Below, piece by piece: positions 53,816 through 64,000 of a stretch of 64,000 bases of DNA. The translations under genes were made by a program, and so were the position numbers. This stretch comes from Thermococcus sp. (GTDB lineage Archaea > Methanobacteriota_B > Thermococci > Thermococcales > Thermococcaceae). The notes under the pieces are model-generated. The model ran no database searches, was not told where the DNA came from, and saw nothing but the letters and a program-made list of their open reading frames with translations. How positions within the stretch are numbered: position 1 is the stretch's first letter; each line of letters starts with the position of its first letter. The stretch lies in NCBI RefSeq assembly GCF_015521605.1, contig NZ_WANV01000030.1, positions 62,001 through 126,000 on the forward strand, written 5' to 3'.

Positions 53816-54469
53816 TTAAACGCTTCTCTCCTTCGGCCCTTTTATTTTGACTATTAGAATCTTCTCCTCGCGATTCCTGGTGGAAACAACTTCCACGCCC
53901 TTAAAGTAGAGCAGAGAGAACGGGTAGTCGAGTATCAGGAACAGAAGGGCAGTCAGAACGAGCATGACGATGAGCTGAGCCCAGTAGCTTTCGAGATCTA
54001 TCACTGTTGATATGATGATGCTCCCTAAGAAGCTGGTTAGGAAGTTCAGCGTGGAGCGGTGTTTGTGTCTCGCCCCACCGGCCCTTCCCCCGTGTATGAC
54101 CTTTAGGAGTGCGGCTAACCCCTCCTTTTTCCGCACCCTGAAGGTCAGGGTGAACTCCAGTCCAGGAATGTCCCTGAGGTCTATCGGGAGGTTTGACTCA
54201 ATCAGGTAGAACGCACGGCTCAGTTCGTCCTTCAGCTCCAGTACTCCCAAAAATTTACCTCTTTCATAAAAAGCTTCTGCTACTGCAGTCAGAGTATACT
54301 GGTCTGGGTCGATAAGAATGGTGTATTGGAGTCCCAGGGAGTTGAGACGTCTCTCAGTCCACTTTATGCATTCGGAAAGAACGCCGCATCTAACCTGCAT
54401 ATACGTGAGGGACTTTATCTGTGCTTTCCATACCCGGAACACCGACCTGAATCTCGCCGCGATGTCCAT
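53816..54469 (-). CDS. Hypothetical membrane protein
   Basis: A 217-residue protein with a soluble alpha/beta N-terminal part of about 135 residues, a basic stretch (GGRAGGARHKHRS), two adjacent membrane spans (FLTSFLGSIIISTVI and QLIVMLVLTALLFLILDYPF) and a short tail. I do not recognise it. It faces hmgA convergently. Confidence 0.65.
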   Translation of the reverse strand: MDIAARFRSVFRVWKAQIKSLTYMQVRCGVLSECIKWTERRLNSLGLQYTILIDPDQYTLTAVAEAFYERGKFLGVLELKDELSRAFYLIESNLPIDLRDIPGLEFTLTFRVRKKEGLAALLKVIHGGRAGGARHKHRSTLNFLTSFLGSIIISTVIDLESYWAQLIVMLVLTALLFLILDYPFSLLYFKGVEVVSTRNREEKILIVKIKGPKERSV

Positions 54470-54681
54470 CGCACTGAATACTCTTCAGGGTTTAAAACGT
54501 TCACCCCTGTTAAACCGCTTTGTGGAATGGGAAGCCGTATTATAATGTGCCTTCTTTGTAACTCCTTCTGGATTTTTAATCCCATATTGCTCATTTTTGT
54601 TGATATTTTTGCTAATTTCCTGACATGGGGTCAAGAAAAGTTAATTTAGGAGATTCTCTAACACATGTTGGGGAGTTTCCA

Positions 54682-55365
54682 ATGATCCCGGTTGAAATGG
54701 ACGGGCACACCTGCAAATCGATTGTTGTAAGCTCGACTTCGAAGCTGTTTGAACTGCTGTTCGAGGACGTGGTTATTCAGTCCCCCACGTACAAGAGCTT
54801 TCTCATCGATAGTGGCCTCTACATCGTTGATTCCCACGGGACAAGGCTTCTGCGGATGGAGTGTCCGGAAGGAAAAAGGGTCCTTCTCGACGAGCTCTAC
54901 TATCTGGACATAACGCCGGAAACCGTCATCGAGACGTATCTGATGGCCCTCTTCAACCTTCTTGAGCTGGTTAAGATCCGCGAAAAACTGTTCCCGGAGT
55001 ATTACGTGCTCGATAAGGTTGTGCAGCCCACGAAGATCGAGATTAAAGACCACCCCGCAGGGTTCAGAAAGGGTACCTTCACGCTTATCGACGAGATAAT
55101 CGCCAGAAACTACCGTACGGTTAAACTGGGGGCTCCTCGAAAGCTTGCCAGGGTACGTTATGACCCCCTGGACGCTTTTGGTGCCCGAGTACTTGCCAAT
55201 ACTATTCTGCTGTTCGATAAGAAGGATCTTCGCGAGCTGGCGTTTCTCCACTTCAAAGACCACATGACAGCAAGAACGCTTTTCGCCCACTCGACGGACT
55301 CATACCTCAACAGTGCATTTTTTGGCTATCTAAAATTCAAAGTTCGCAAGTTCCTGGGCGTTTAA
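54682..55365 (+). CDS. Conserved hypothetical protein
   Basis: A 227-residue soluble protein starting MIPVEMDGHTCKSIVVSSTS. The ATG at 54682 has GGGGAG six bases upstream; an ATG at 54625 would add 19 residues without a ribosome binding site. The sequence is rich in Leu/Glu helices (ETYLMALFNLLELVKIREKL) with no recognisable active site. The gap 54470-54681 is AT-rich with no other gene visible. Confidence 0.65.
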   Translation: MIPVEMDGHTCKSIVVSSTSKLFELLFEDVVIQSPTYKSFLIDSGLYIVDSHGTRLLRMECPEGKRVLLDELYYLDITPETVIETYLMALFNLLELVKIREKLFPEYYVLDKVVQPTKIEIKDHPAGFRKGTFTLIDEIIARNYRTVKLGAPRKLARVRYDPLDAFGARVLANTILLFDKKDLRELAFLHFKDHMTARTLFAHSTDSYLNSAFFGYLKFKVRKFLGV

Positions 55366-55382
55366 TGAAAAGAAGAAGGGCC

Positions 55383-57266
55383 TCAGGAGGTGGCCTCCTG
55401 AATCTTTTTCCTCACGAGCGAGCTGACGAGCTTTCCGTCCGCCCTTCCGCGGAGCTTCGCCATCACCCTGCCCATGATCATGCCCATCGCACCCATCCCC
55501 TTGGCCTTGATGACCTCAATGTTCGCCTGAATGACCTCGTCGATTATCCTCTCAACCTCTTCCTCGCTGAGGAGCGTCAGACCCTTCTCTTCAGCGACTT
55601 GCTTTGCGGTCTTCTCGGGGCTCTTCGCCAGCTCCTTGAATATGTCCTCGAAGGCCTCCTTGGCGATCTTTCCGCTCAGATAGAGGTCAAAGGCCTCCCT
55701 GATGTGCTCGTCCCTGATGTTCTCTATAGGTACCTCCTTCTTGAGGCCCTTGAGAACCACCACGAGTATTGAAGCGGCTAAAGACGGTTTGACGCCTTTC
55801 TGTATGAGCTCCTCAAAGAGCTCGTCACGCTCGTCGTTGACGAGGGTTTCCGCAAGGCTCCTGTCTATCCTGTACTCCCTCACGTAGCGTTCAACGCGCT
55901 CCTGCGGGAGCTCGGGCAGATTCGCCAGTATCTCCTCCTTCATCTCGTCCGTTATCAGTATCGGGGGTATGTCCGTCTCGGGGTACATCCTCGCCTTTCC
56001 GGGTAATGGGCGCATGTACTGGGTGTTTCCGTCCGGCAGGGCTCTCCTGGTCTCTTCGGGAACGCCCTCTATGGCTTCCCTTGCCCGCTGAAGTACCTCG
56101 CGGAGGGCGTTTTTTGCGGTCTCCTCCTCGGCGGCAACGAGAACGAAGGCGTCGTCTTCTCCCAGGCCGAGCCTCTCGACGATTCTCCTGACCTCCTCTT
56201 CGGTAATTCCATAGTTCGGAAGTTCGTCGATGTGGAATATGCCCTTCACGTACTTCTTGGCCCTGTCTGCCATTTCCGTGCCGAGCCTCCTTCCAGGCTG
56301 TATCTCCCTTCCGATCAGGCCGCGGAACTTGGGGAGCTTTATCGCCAGAACCTTTCCGCCCCTCTCTATGGTTCTCGCTATTATCTTCGATCCTGTGTTT
56401 TCGAATATGTCCGTGACGTCGTGGAACTCTTCCGTTATGTCCTCCGGAGTGACCCCTCTCCTTTTGAGCTCGTCCCTGATCTCGATCAGGTTGAGCTGTC
56501 TCTCGATCTCGCGCTCGATTATGACCGGAATCATGTCCAGCTCCTGCACGCCCTTGATTTCAACCCTTGCACCACCCTTGATGGAGACGTTCAGGTCCTG
56601 CCTGATGGTTCCAAGGCCGCGCTTGACCTTCCTCGTTGCCCTCAGCGCATCGCCTATGTACTTGGCGACGACCTTCGCCTGTTCCGGGTGGTGTATGTCC
56701 GGCGTCGTTGCTATCTCAACGAGCGGGATTCCAAGGCGGTCGAGACGGTACACCACCTCTTTACCCCGCCTCTCGACGATACGGCACGCGTCCTCCTCCA
56801 GGCAGATCGTTGGAATGCCGACGCTTCCCCATGGCGTATCAACTCTTCCGTTCATGGCTATTATCGCCGTTCTCTGGAAGCCGGAGACGTTTGAGCCATC
56901 GATGACTATCTTGCGCATGAAGTGAACCTCGTCAACGGGGGTGGCGTTGAGGAGGTAGCTTATCTGGAGTGAGACCTTCAGCGCCTCTTCGTCCGGCATG
57001 TGGGGAGGTTCTTCGTCCATATAAACGAGATCCGTAAGCTCGTAGTTGCCCTCGTAGATGTACGTCCTCCCCTTCTTGAATTCCTCAAGCGCTGCCGGGT
57101 CAACCTCACCGAGCTCACTTATGGTCGGCCTGAGTCTGCGCTGGAAGGTGAAGTCAACCTCGTCTCTGAACTCACTCGGGACGGGTGAAAACAGCTTTTT
57201 TGTATCCAGCTGTCTGTGGATTTCAAGGCCAACCTTGAGACCGAGCTTCTCGTAATCGTACGCCAT
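55383..57266 (-). CDS. gatE: Glutamyl-tRNA(Gln) amidotransferase subunit E
   Basis: A 627-residue archaea-specific subunit that binds Glu-tRNA(Gln) and catalyses its activation and transamidation. The cradle domain begins [20 protein letters not shown], followed by a DSxGxP-like core ([20 protein letters not shown]), an AspRS-like insert and the C-terminal YqeY-like tail ([18 protein letters not shown]). It overlaps gatD by several bases or abuts it, forming the gatDE operon. Confidence 0.95.
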   Translation of the reverse strand: MAYDYEKLGLKVGLEIHRQLDTKKLFSPVPSEFRDEVDFTFQRRLRPTISELGEVDPAALEEFKKGRTYIYEGNYELTDLVYMDEEPPHMPDEEALKVSLQISYLLNATPVDEVHFMRKIVIDGSNVSGFQRTAIIAMNGRVDTPWGSVGIPTICLEEDACRIVERRGKEVVYRLDRLGIPLVEIATTPDIHHPEQAKVVAKYIGDALRATRKVKRGLGTIRQDLNVSIKGGARVEIKGVQELDMIPVIIEREIERQLNLIEIRDELKRRGVTPEDITEEFHDVTDIFENTGSKIIARTIERGGKVLAIKLPKFRGLIGREIQPGRRLGTEMADRAKKYVKGIFHIDELPNYGITEEEVRRIVERLGLGEDDAFVLVAAEEETAKNALREVLQRAREAIEGVPEETRRALPDGNTQYMRPLPGKARMYPETDIPPILITDEMKEEILANLPELPQERVERYVREYRIDRSLAETLVNDERDELFEELIQKGVKPSLAASILVVVLKGLKKEVPIENIRDEHIREAFDLYLSGKIAKEAFEDIFKELAKSPEKTAKQVAEEKGLTLLSEEEVERIIDEVIQANIEVIKAKGMGAMGMIMGRVMAKLRGRADGKLVSSLVRKKIQEATS

Positions 57267-57271
57267 CATCA

Positions 57272-58591
57272 TCACCTCAGGAAAGTGTCAAACCTGGTGT
57301 AGGGCGTTATCTCGCCGGCATAGTTGGTCAGCATCATTTCGCGGACTTCCTTCGGGTCGTCAGTGTGACCGAGAACCCACATGAGCTTGACGTACGCTGT
57401 CTCAGGGAGCATGTCCTCGCATGGTATGACGCCTGCCTTAAGGAGCCTCCTGCCGGTGGAGTAGACGTTGAGGTTCACCCTGCCGTAGAGGCACTGGCTG
57501 GTCATGCAGACGGTAAGGCCATCCTCTGTGGCGCGGTTTATCGAGTCTATGAGGTACGTTGGGACGTGACCCAGTCCGGTACCCTCGATGACGATTCCCT
57601 TGTAGCCCTTGTCGACGAAGAAGTCTATGACCTCCGGCTGAATTCCCGGAAACGCTTTGACGAGGGCTACGCGCTCCTCCATCTCGTCGTCCACCCAGAC
57701 CTCGCTCTCGGTTCTCCTCCTGTAGTCGTTCCTGAGGAATTCGATTTTACCTCCCGGCCATACCTTCGCGAGGGGAATATCGTTTATGCTCCGGAAGGCA
57801 TCACGCCTGCTCGTATGCATCTTTCTGGCCTTGGTTCCACGGTGGGCCAGGCAGTAGGTGTCACCGGTCTCGCCATGCATGACGATAGCGACCTCTCCGA
57901 AGTCGGCAGTGGCCATCCTCACCGAGCATATCAGGTTCATGGCAGCATCGCTGCTCGGCCTGTCGGAACTCCTCTGGGAGCCGACTAGAATAACCGGCTT
58001 GCCCAGGTCGCGGAGCATGAAGCTGAGCGCCGAGGCGGTGTAGGCCATCGTGTCAGTCCCGTGGGCGATGACTACGCCGTCTTCACCGTTGTTCAGCATT
58101 CCGGCGACCTCGTGGGCTATCTTGACCCAGTACTCCGGGCGCATGTCCTCGCTCATTATGTTGAAGAGTAGCTTTGGCGTTATGTTTGCTATGTCAAATA
58201 TCTCCGGGACGGCTTTGGCGAGCTCCTCAGCTGTGAAGGCCGCATGGACGGCACCGGTCTTGTAGTCAATCCTGCTTGCTATAGTTCCACCCGTTCCTAT
58301 TATTGCAACGCTGGGGAGTCCTGGCCTCTTGGGGAAGACCTCCTCGAACTGGAGCTCTTCCTTAGGGGCAGCCTTCTCAATGATTTCAACCGACACTATC
58401 TGGTCAACGAGTATTCCGATGTTGTACCCATTGTCGAGCTTCAGCGTGAGGGTTTCGCCGCTGGAGAGCTCGTAGGGGTTCATGACGATACCCTCATAGA
58501 CACTCGTGTTTCCGTTCTCCTTTTCGATTATCCGGACGTAATCCCCGACTTCTAGATTCTTATCCTTAATAAACCTCTCAACTTTGCGCAT
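57272..58591 (-). CDS. gatD: Glutamyl-tRNA(Gln) amidotransferase subunit D
   Basis: A 439-residue glutaminase subunit that supplies ammonia to GatE. An N-terminal SH3-like domain ([20 protein letters not shown]) precedes the L-asparaginase fold with catalytic motifs [32 protein letters not shown] and [12 protein letters not shown] 58591 ([10 protein letters not shown]) is chosen over the longer frame. Confidence 0.95.
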   Translation of the reverse strand: MRKVERFIKDKNLEVGDYVRIIEKENGNTSVYEGIVMNPYELSSGETLTLKLDNGYNIGILVDQIVSVEIIEKAAPKEELQFEEVFPKRPGLPSVAIIGTGGTIASRIDYKTGAVHAAFTAEELAKAVPEIFDIANITPKLLFNIMSEDMRPEYWVKIAHEVAGMLNNGEDGVVIAHGTDTMAYTASALSFMLRDLGKPVILVGSQRSSDRPSSDAAMNLICSVRMATADFGEVAIVMHGETGDTYCLAHRGTKARKMHTSRRDAFRSINDIPLAKVWPGGKIEFLRNDYRRRTESEVWVDDEMEERVALVKAFPGIQPEVIDFFVDKGYKGIVIEGTGLGHVPTYLIDSINRATEDGLTVCMTSQCLYGRVNLNVYSTGRRLLKAGVIPCEDMLPETAYVKLMWVLGHTDDPKEVREMMLTNYAGEITPYTRFDTFLR

Positions 58592-58696
58592 AGCTCTCCC
58601 TCCGGGGAATAGTGCGTTCAATCCAATATAAACCTTCGGGCTGGACAAGTGACAAAATTCGGCCGGGATTATCAAGGAATCCCGTCGTAATGACAA

Positions 58697-58990
58697 CTAC
58701 TTGGCCTCAATCTTAAACCTTGGCTCCTCTATCCATTCCGACTTGCACCTTGGACAGCGGGAGGGAAGGTGGATTTCAGGCCTGAAAACGAATCCGCACT
58801 TCCTGCACTGGGCGGGTTTTATGAGGAGCACCTTTCCCTCACGCTTTAGGGTTCTCTGGATGGCCTTCAGATCCTCGACTATGACCTTCTTCGCCCCCCT
58901 GCCCCTCAGTTCGAGGGCTAACGCAAGTTCTCCCGGCGAGTAATCCCTCTCCTCCAAAAGCTTTATTATGCGCTGCCTACGAGTCATCAT
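58697..58990 (-). CDS. Small HTH and zinc-ribbon regulator
   Basis: A 97-residue protein with an N-terminal winged-helix-like part (RRQRIIKLLEERDYSPGELA) and a C-terminal zinc ribbon (CRKCGFVFRPEIHLPSRCPR then CKSEW), as in predicted archaeal transcription regulators. A TATA box read on this strand (CTTTATATCC, about 59014) lies about 25 bases before the start, so the message is probably leaderless. ATG 58987 is the alternative. It is divergent from pus10. Confidence 0.8.
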   Translation of the reverse strand: MMTRRQRIIKLLEERDYSPGELALALELRGRGAKKVIVEDLKAIQRTLKREGKVLLIKPAQCRKCGFVFRPEIHLPSRCPRCKSEWIEEPRFKIEAK

Positions 58991-59035
58991 CGCGAGAAGC
59001 TTTGAATGGTGGGATATAAAGCTTAGGGTGGGAGC

Positions 59036-60196
59036 ATGATAATCGAGAACACCGAAATGGTTCTTAAGTCCCGCGGACTCTGCAATCACTGCCTGGGCAG
59101 GCTCTTTGCAAAGCTCGGCAGAGGGACGAACGAGGAGCGCGGAAGGGCTATACGGTTTGTCCTCAACATGGAGCGCTCCAGGCGAGGTCTGCCTCCGATT
59201 CAAGAGCCGGAAAAGTGTGAGCTGTGTGCCAACGTATTTGAGAGAATCCCCGAGCTTGTCGGGAGTATGAAAAAGGCCGCTTCCGGCATCGAGTTCGAGA
59301 CGTTCCTCGTAGGTTCTCGCTTTCCGAAGGAAGTACGTGAGATGGAAGAGGACATCTGGCGGGAATTTGGAATTGAGACCGCCGAGCCGATAAACCGTGA
59401 GTTCAACCGCGAGCTTGGAAAGGCCTTCGGGAGGGCAACGGGAAAGGAGACCTCCGGCAGTCCCGACGTGGTTTTCATCGTTGAACCGTATTCCGGTGAA
59501 ATTGAGCTCCAGATAAACCCTCTCTACGTTTACGGCCGCTACCGGAAGCTCTTGCGTGGCATTCCGCAGACGCCGTTGCCTGAATTCGAGGACAGCGTCG
59601 CCTCAATAATCTGCCGTGCGTTTTCGAGGGCATCCGGAGGAAAGTGCGTTTTCAAGGGTGCCGGGAGGGAAGATGTTGACGTCCGGATGCTCGGAAACGG
59701 GCGACCTTTCATAGTTGAAATCAAACGTCCCAGGCGCAGGGGCCTTGATCTGGACGCAATAGCGAGGGAGATAAACGCAAGCGGAAAGGTCGAGGTTCTG
59801 AATCTTCGCTTCGTTTCTCCAAAAGAGGCCGAGGAAGTCCTCACCCGGAATCACCGCAAAGAGTACCTCGCCCTCGTTCGTGTTGATGAGGGGGTGACCC
59901 CGGAGGAGGCTGAACTTGTTGCAGAAAAGCTCAGAGGCATTGAGATCCATCAGCGGACTCCATGGCGTGTGAGAAAGGCCAGGGCCGACAGGGTCAGGAT
60001 CAGGAGGGTTCACGAGGCCGAGGCAAGGTGGCTGGATGGGAATCACTTTGAGCTCCAGCTCGTCACGGACGGGGGTCTGTACATCAAGGAGCTTATATCC
60101 GGGGACAGGGGGCGCACAAAGCCTTCGGTGAGCGATCTACTCGGAAAATCGGCATGGTGTGAAAGGCTGGACGTGCTGAACATTCTCGATGACTGA
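59036..60196 (+). CDS. pus10: tRNA pseudouridine synthase Pus10
   Basis: A 386-residue archaeal/eukaryotic enzyme modifying the T-loop (position 55, and 54 in archaea) of tRNA. The N-terminal THUMP-type accessory domain has a zinc site (LCNHCLGRLFAKLG with KCELCANVF), and the catalytic Asp is in GREDVDVRMLGNGRPF. The C-terminal PSVSDLLGKSAWCERLDVLN closes the core. Confidence 0.94.
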   Translation: MIIENTEMVLKSRGLCNHCLGRLFAKLGRGTNEERGRAIRFVLNMERSRRGLPPIQEPEKCELCANVFERIPELVGSMKKAASGIEFETFLVGSRFPKEVREMEEDIWREFGIETAEPINREFNRELGKAFGRATGKETSGSPDVVFIVEPYSGEIELQINPLYVYGRYRKLLRGIPQTPLPEFEDSVASIICRAFSRASGGKCVFKGAGREDVDVRMLGNGRPFIVEIKRPRRRGLDLDAIAREINASGKVEVLNLRFVSPKEAEEVLTRNHRKEYLALVRVDEGVTPEEAELVAEKLRGIEIHQRTPWRVRKARADRVRIRRVHEAEARWLDGNHFELQLVTDGGLYIKELISGDRGRTKPSVSDLLGKSAWCERLDVLNILDD

Positions 60197-60202
60197 AAAC
60201 TT

Positions 60203-60333
60203 TATAAACGGTTCTCGCCGATTGGATAGCGAAGCCATAACAGGCTTAGTTGATATGCCGAAAAGGTTTGAAAAGCTGGATACGCCTCTGCGTCCGTTGC
60301 GCGATGGATAAAAAAATCTGTGAGGTGATAGGA
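60203..60333 (+). promoter_or_regulatory. Promoter and long structured leader of rpl21e
   Basis: A TATA box (CTTTATAAACG) at about 60203 predicts a start near 60230, leaving about 100 bases of leader before the L21e ATG. The leader has a hairpin AAGCC-ATAACA-GGCTT and a smaller ACGC-CTCT-GCGT, and a complete short frame ([21 protein letters not shown] at 60255). Long leaders are unusual in this otherwise compact genome, so this may regulate the ribosomal protein operon. Confidence 0.45.
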
Positions 60334-60630
60334 ATGGTCAAAAAGGCCCACAGCTTTAGGAGGAAGACCCGCGGTAAGCTCAGCAAGAGCCCCAGGAGAA
60401 GGGGGCTTCCGCCTCTCACCAGGTTCCTTCAGGAGTTCGAGACCGGGCAGAAGGTCCACATAGTTATCGAGCCGAGCTACCACAGGGGAATGCCCGACCC
60501 GAGGTTCCACGGAAGAACCGGAACCGTTGTCGGCAAGCGCGGCGATGCCTACGTCGTCCAGATTAAGGACGGCGGAAAGGTTAAGACCTTCTTCATCCAC
60601 CCGGTTCACCTCAGGGCCCAGAAGGGATGA
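60334..60630 (+). CDS. rpl21e: Ribosomal protein L21e
   Basis: A 98-residue large-subunit protein with the typical [20 protein letters not shown] start, [20 protein letters not shown], and [13 protein letters not shown] end. The ATG at 60334 follows GAGGTGATAGGA. First gene of the rpl21e-rpoF-DUF655-rsmA cluster. Confidence 0.96.
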   Translation: MVKKAHSFRRKTRGKLSKSPRRRGLPPLTRFLQEFETGQKVHIVIEPSYHRGMPDPRFHGRTGTVVGKRGDAYVVQIKDGGKVKTFFIHPVHLRAQKG

Positions 60631-60632
60631 GC

Positions 60633-60995
60633 ATGATTGGGAGAAAAAAGCTGGAGGAGCGGTACCTTACGGTAGCCGAGACCAAGGAGCTCCTCGAAAG
60701 GCGCAAGGCGGAGGGTATGGAGGAGAACCCTGAGGAGCCGATGTTCTACGAGGCCAGGGTTAGCCTCGAGCATGCCGAGCGCTTTGCCAAGCTTAAACCA
60801 GAGCAGGCGATTGAGCTGAAGGAAAAGCTTATGGGGCTCTTCGACTGGATCGACGAAAGGCTCGCCGCGAAGCTCGTTGATCTGATGCCCGAGGACTACT
60901 TTGATATACGCATAATCTTCAGCAAGGAGGATTACATGCCCACCAAAGAGGAGGCCGGGGAGATAATAAGGCTCCTCGACGACTACAGGGAGTGA
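60633..60995 (+). CDS. rpoF: RNA polymerase subunit F (Rpo4)
   Basis: A 120-residue subunit equivalent to eukaryotic Rpb4; it pairs with RpoE to form the polymerase stalk. Starts MIGRKKLEERYLTVAETKEL; the C-terminal HRDC-like part includes LVDLMPEDYFDIRIIFSKED. An ATG at 60627 overlapping the L21e stop is an alternative start. Confidence 0.94.
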   Translation: MIGRKKLEERYLTVAETKELLERRKAEGMEENPEEPMFYEARVSLEHAERFAKLKPEQAIELKEKLMGLFDWIDERLAAKLVDLMPEDYFDIRIIFSKEDYMPTKEEAGEIIRLLDDYRE

Positions 60996-61063
60996 CCTCT
61001 TCTTTTCCTTTTCCTAGACAAAGTATAAAAACTCCGGGGGGTATAATTTCTGGGGGAGAGACT

Positions 61064-62502
<1,439 letters not shown>

Positions 62503-63045
62503 TCACTCCGACGGTTCCTCGCCAAACAGGGTGGTGTACACGTTCTTCAGCTTCTGGTAGTGGCCGTTTTCAATGTTGGCGAGCCATATTAATGTTGCCT
62601 TGGTGTTCTCGTCCTCCGTTTTCTCGGCTAAATAGCGGTAGACGTCGTGTGCCAGGCGCTCAGTTCCCATGAGGTATTCAAGGATGTCCTTAAGGTCTCC
62701 GTGATAAACCATGTCCCTGAGCTTTTCTTTTGACATCTGTACCTCGAGTGCCGGGAGAGTAATTCTTGGGGGCTTTTCGTTGGGAAATATCTCCTTGAAC
62801 ATCCTGAGCAGTGCCTCTGCGTGGCCAAGGCTCTCCTTGTAAAGCTGGAAGAACAGCTTGGACACCATCTCATCCCAATTGACTTCCTTGCTGAGCTGGT
62901 GGAGCCTGTAATACATCTCCGCTTCCTTTACTTCTGAATCCATCCAGTATGCGAGCATCTCCTTATGGCTGAGTTTGGATATCGCTTCCAGTATCTTCCG
63001 GAACTTTGCCTTCTCCTCCTCGGTTCTGTAATGAGGGCTCTTCAT
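62503..63045 (-). CDS. Ferritin-like diiron protein
   Basis: A 180-residue four-helix-bundle protein. Metal-ligand candidates appear as EVKEAEMYYRLHQL, ESLGHAEALLRMF, GTERLAHDVYRYLAEKTEDE and ANIENGHYQKLK, the E-(6-7)-ExxH pattern repeated twice as in rubrerythrin/ferritin-like proteins. No rubredoxin domain. Probably oxidative stress or iron handling. Confidence 0.75.
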   Translation of the reverse strand: MKSPHYRTEEEKAKFRKILEAISKLSHKEMLAYWMDSEVKEAEMYYRLHQLSKEVNWDEMVSKLFFQLYKESLGHAEALLRMFKEIFPNEKPPRITLPALEVQMSKEKLRDMVYHGDLKDILEYLMGTERLAHDVYRYLAEKTEDENTKATLIWLANIENGHYQKLKNVYTTLFGEEPSE

Positions 63046-63132
63046 CACGATCCCCTGCTGATATTACGACTTGGGAGCGTTTATACCTTTCGCCGGCGAT
63101 TGTTTTTTAAGAGAGTTTGAGAAGTCCAGACC

Positions 63133-64000
63133 ATGATAATAGCTATCATCGATGGCTACACCGACGAGCCCGCTGGACTGGGTGTTCCCCCTTATCTGGG
63201 CATATACCCCCGCTATGCGTACGGTGCCATTAAAAAGGCCAGGCATGACGCCCGGGTGTTTTACCTCACCATAGATGACCTCAGGGCAACGTTCGAGGGG
63301 GATAGAGGAATAGCTACCAAGAACAAAACTCCAAACTTTCCGGAGACAAGAAGGATACTCGAAAAGGCCGATGTTTTGGTATACATAGGGGGGCTCCACA
63401 CTCCGGGCAAATACCTGTCTGCAGTGCCCTCACAGGTTGAGGAAGTTGCAAGGTTCCTCAGGCCGTTTGGGGGGATTAAAGTACTCGGCGGGCCTGCGTT
63501 CATGGGATCAGCACACAGCGGCGGTACAAAGATCAGTTCCCGCGAACTGATGCTGGCCAGTGCGGTTTTCGACCACATAGTCTACGGTGACTTGGAGGCG
63601 TTTCTCCACGACTTCATTAAGAATCCCGGCGAGGCAGACCCCTTCCGTTTCAGAACTTATTGTGAACTGCGGGACTACGCTCTTCTCGGTGCCGAAGTCG
63701 TTAGGCAGTTTCCGGATTATCCCGATTTCGTTATAGTTGAGATTGAGACCCAGCGTGGATGCCCAAAGGCCATGGGAATAGGTGGGTGTTCCTTCTGCAC
63801 TGAACCCGTGAGGTACAGCTCGATAGAGGATAGGCCCATCGAAGACATCGTGGACGAGGTCAAGACCCTTTACCGGCTCGGCGTTAGGCACTTCCGTGTT
63901 GGGAGGCAGAGCTGCATATTCTCCTACATGGCAAAACCGAACGGCCGCGTTCCGGTTCCCAATCCCGACGCAATTGAAAGGCTCTTTAGAGGAATCCGTT
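63133..64000 (+). CDS. Radical SAM protein with B12-binding-like N-terminus, cut by the window edge
   Basis: The first 289 residues are present. The N-terminal part resembles a B12-binding-like Rossmann domain (VLVYIGGLHTPGKYLSAV, IKVLGGPAFMGSA). The cluster motif is ETQRGCPKAMGIGGCSFC, that is CX8CX2C rather than the usual CX3CX2C, with the third Cys preceded by an aromatic as expected. An EPVRYSSIEDRPIEDIVDEV segment follows. Archaeal members are uncharacterised radical enzymes. The product is unknown. Confidence 0.8.
   Translation, partial: MIIAIIDGYTDEPAGLGVPPYLGIYPRYAYGAIKKARHDARVFYLTIDDLRATFEGDRGIATKNKTPNFPETRRILEKADVLVYIGGLHTPGKYLSAVPSQVEEVARFLRPFGGIKVLGGPAFMGSAHSGGTKISSRELMLASAVFDHIVYGDLEAFLHDFIKNPGEADPFRFRTYCELRDYALLGAEVVRQFPDYPDFVIVEIETQRGCPKAMGIGGCSFCTEPVRYSSIEDRPIEDIVDEVKTLYRLGVRHFRVGRQSCIFSYMAKPNGRVPVPNPDAIERLFRGIR

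Overview
The window is chromosomal DNA of a hyperthermophilic euryarchaeon of the order Thermococcales, most likely a Thermococcus. The evidence is archaeal information-processing genes (Csl4, RpoL, RpoF, L21e, Pus10, GatDE, Hjc, PheST, ThrRS, a TIP26-like protein), GGTGA-type ribosome binding sites, TATA boxes about 25 bases upstream of starts, and densely packed ATGA-coupled genes. No rRNA and no CRISPR array is visible; one tRNA gene is present.

Bases 1-6338 are the right end of an integrated mobile element. It ends in the N-terminal half of an SSV-type integrase whose frame reads into a complete tRNA-Ser(CGA) gene at 6252-6338. The element carries a minus-strand run of small translationally coupled genes of unknown function, a divergent AbrB-like regulator with repeated operator-like sites, an AT-rich array of TTTTGTATTACA-type repeats (3635-4030) that could be an origin or partition site, and several small membrane or coiled-coil proteins. 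Its left end, with the C-terminal half of the integrase, lies outside the window.

Bases 6421-23014 are ordinary chromosome: methionine aminopeptidase, TrkH potassium transporter, an ECF-type ATPase, a CYTH protein, archaemetzincin, an M42 peptidase, a surface glycoprotein-like protein, Hjc, a gamma carbonic anhydrase homologue, a cis-prenyltransferase, a TIP26-like protein, ThrRS, a csl4-DUF2067-rpoL cluster, a GT-C-like membrane protein and an RNase III-family protein.

Bases 23043-34756 are a single-strand island of visibly lower GC and the most interesting part of the window. It has one full-length secreted protein (994 residues, signal peptide). Downstream lie six further modules, each a leaderless C-terminal fragment or its remnant followed by one or more small multi-spanning membrane proteins. 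The modules are joined by three families of short near-identical DNA repeats. This is the architecture of a polymorphic toxin-immunity locus with orphan C-terminal cassettes; the function is inferred, while the architecture is visible in the sequence.

Bases 34854-64000 return to core chromosome: a TIM-barrel isomerase, SppA, an AI-2E family transporter, a divergent dihydropteroate synthase / RFAP synthase pair (methanopterin-like cofactor synthesis), AGOG glycosylase, an ABC exporter, UbiD-family decarboxylase, XPB-like helicase, TruA, PheST, threonine dehydrogenase, a MinD-like ATPase followed by HMG-CoA reductase, GatDE, Pus10, the rpl21e-rpoF-DUF655-rsmA cluster, a ferritin-like protein and a radical SAM protein cut by the window edge. 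HMG-CoA reductase, the UbiD-family enzyme and the cis-prenyltransferase all fit archaeal isoprenoid lipid synthesis.
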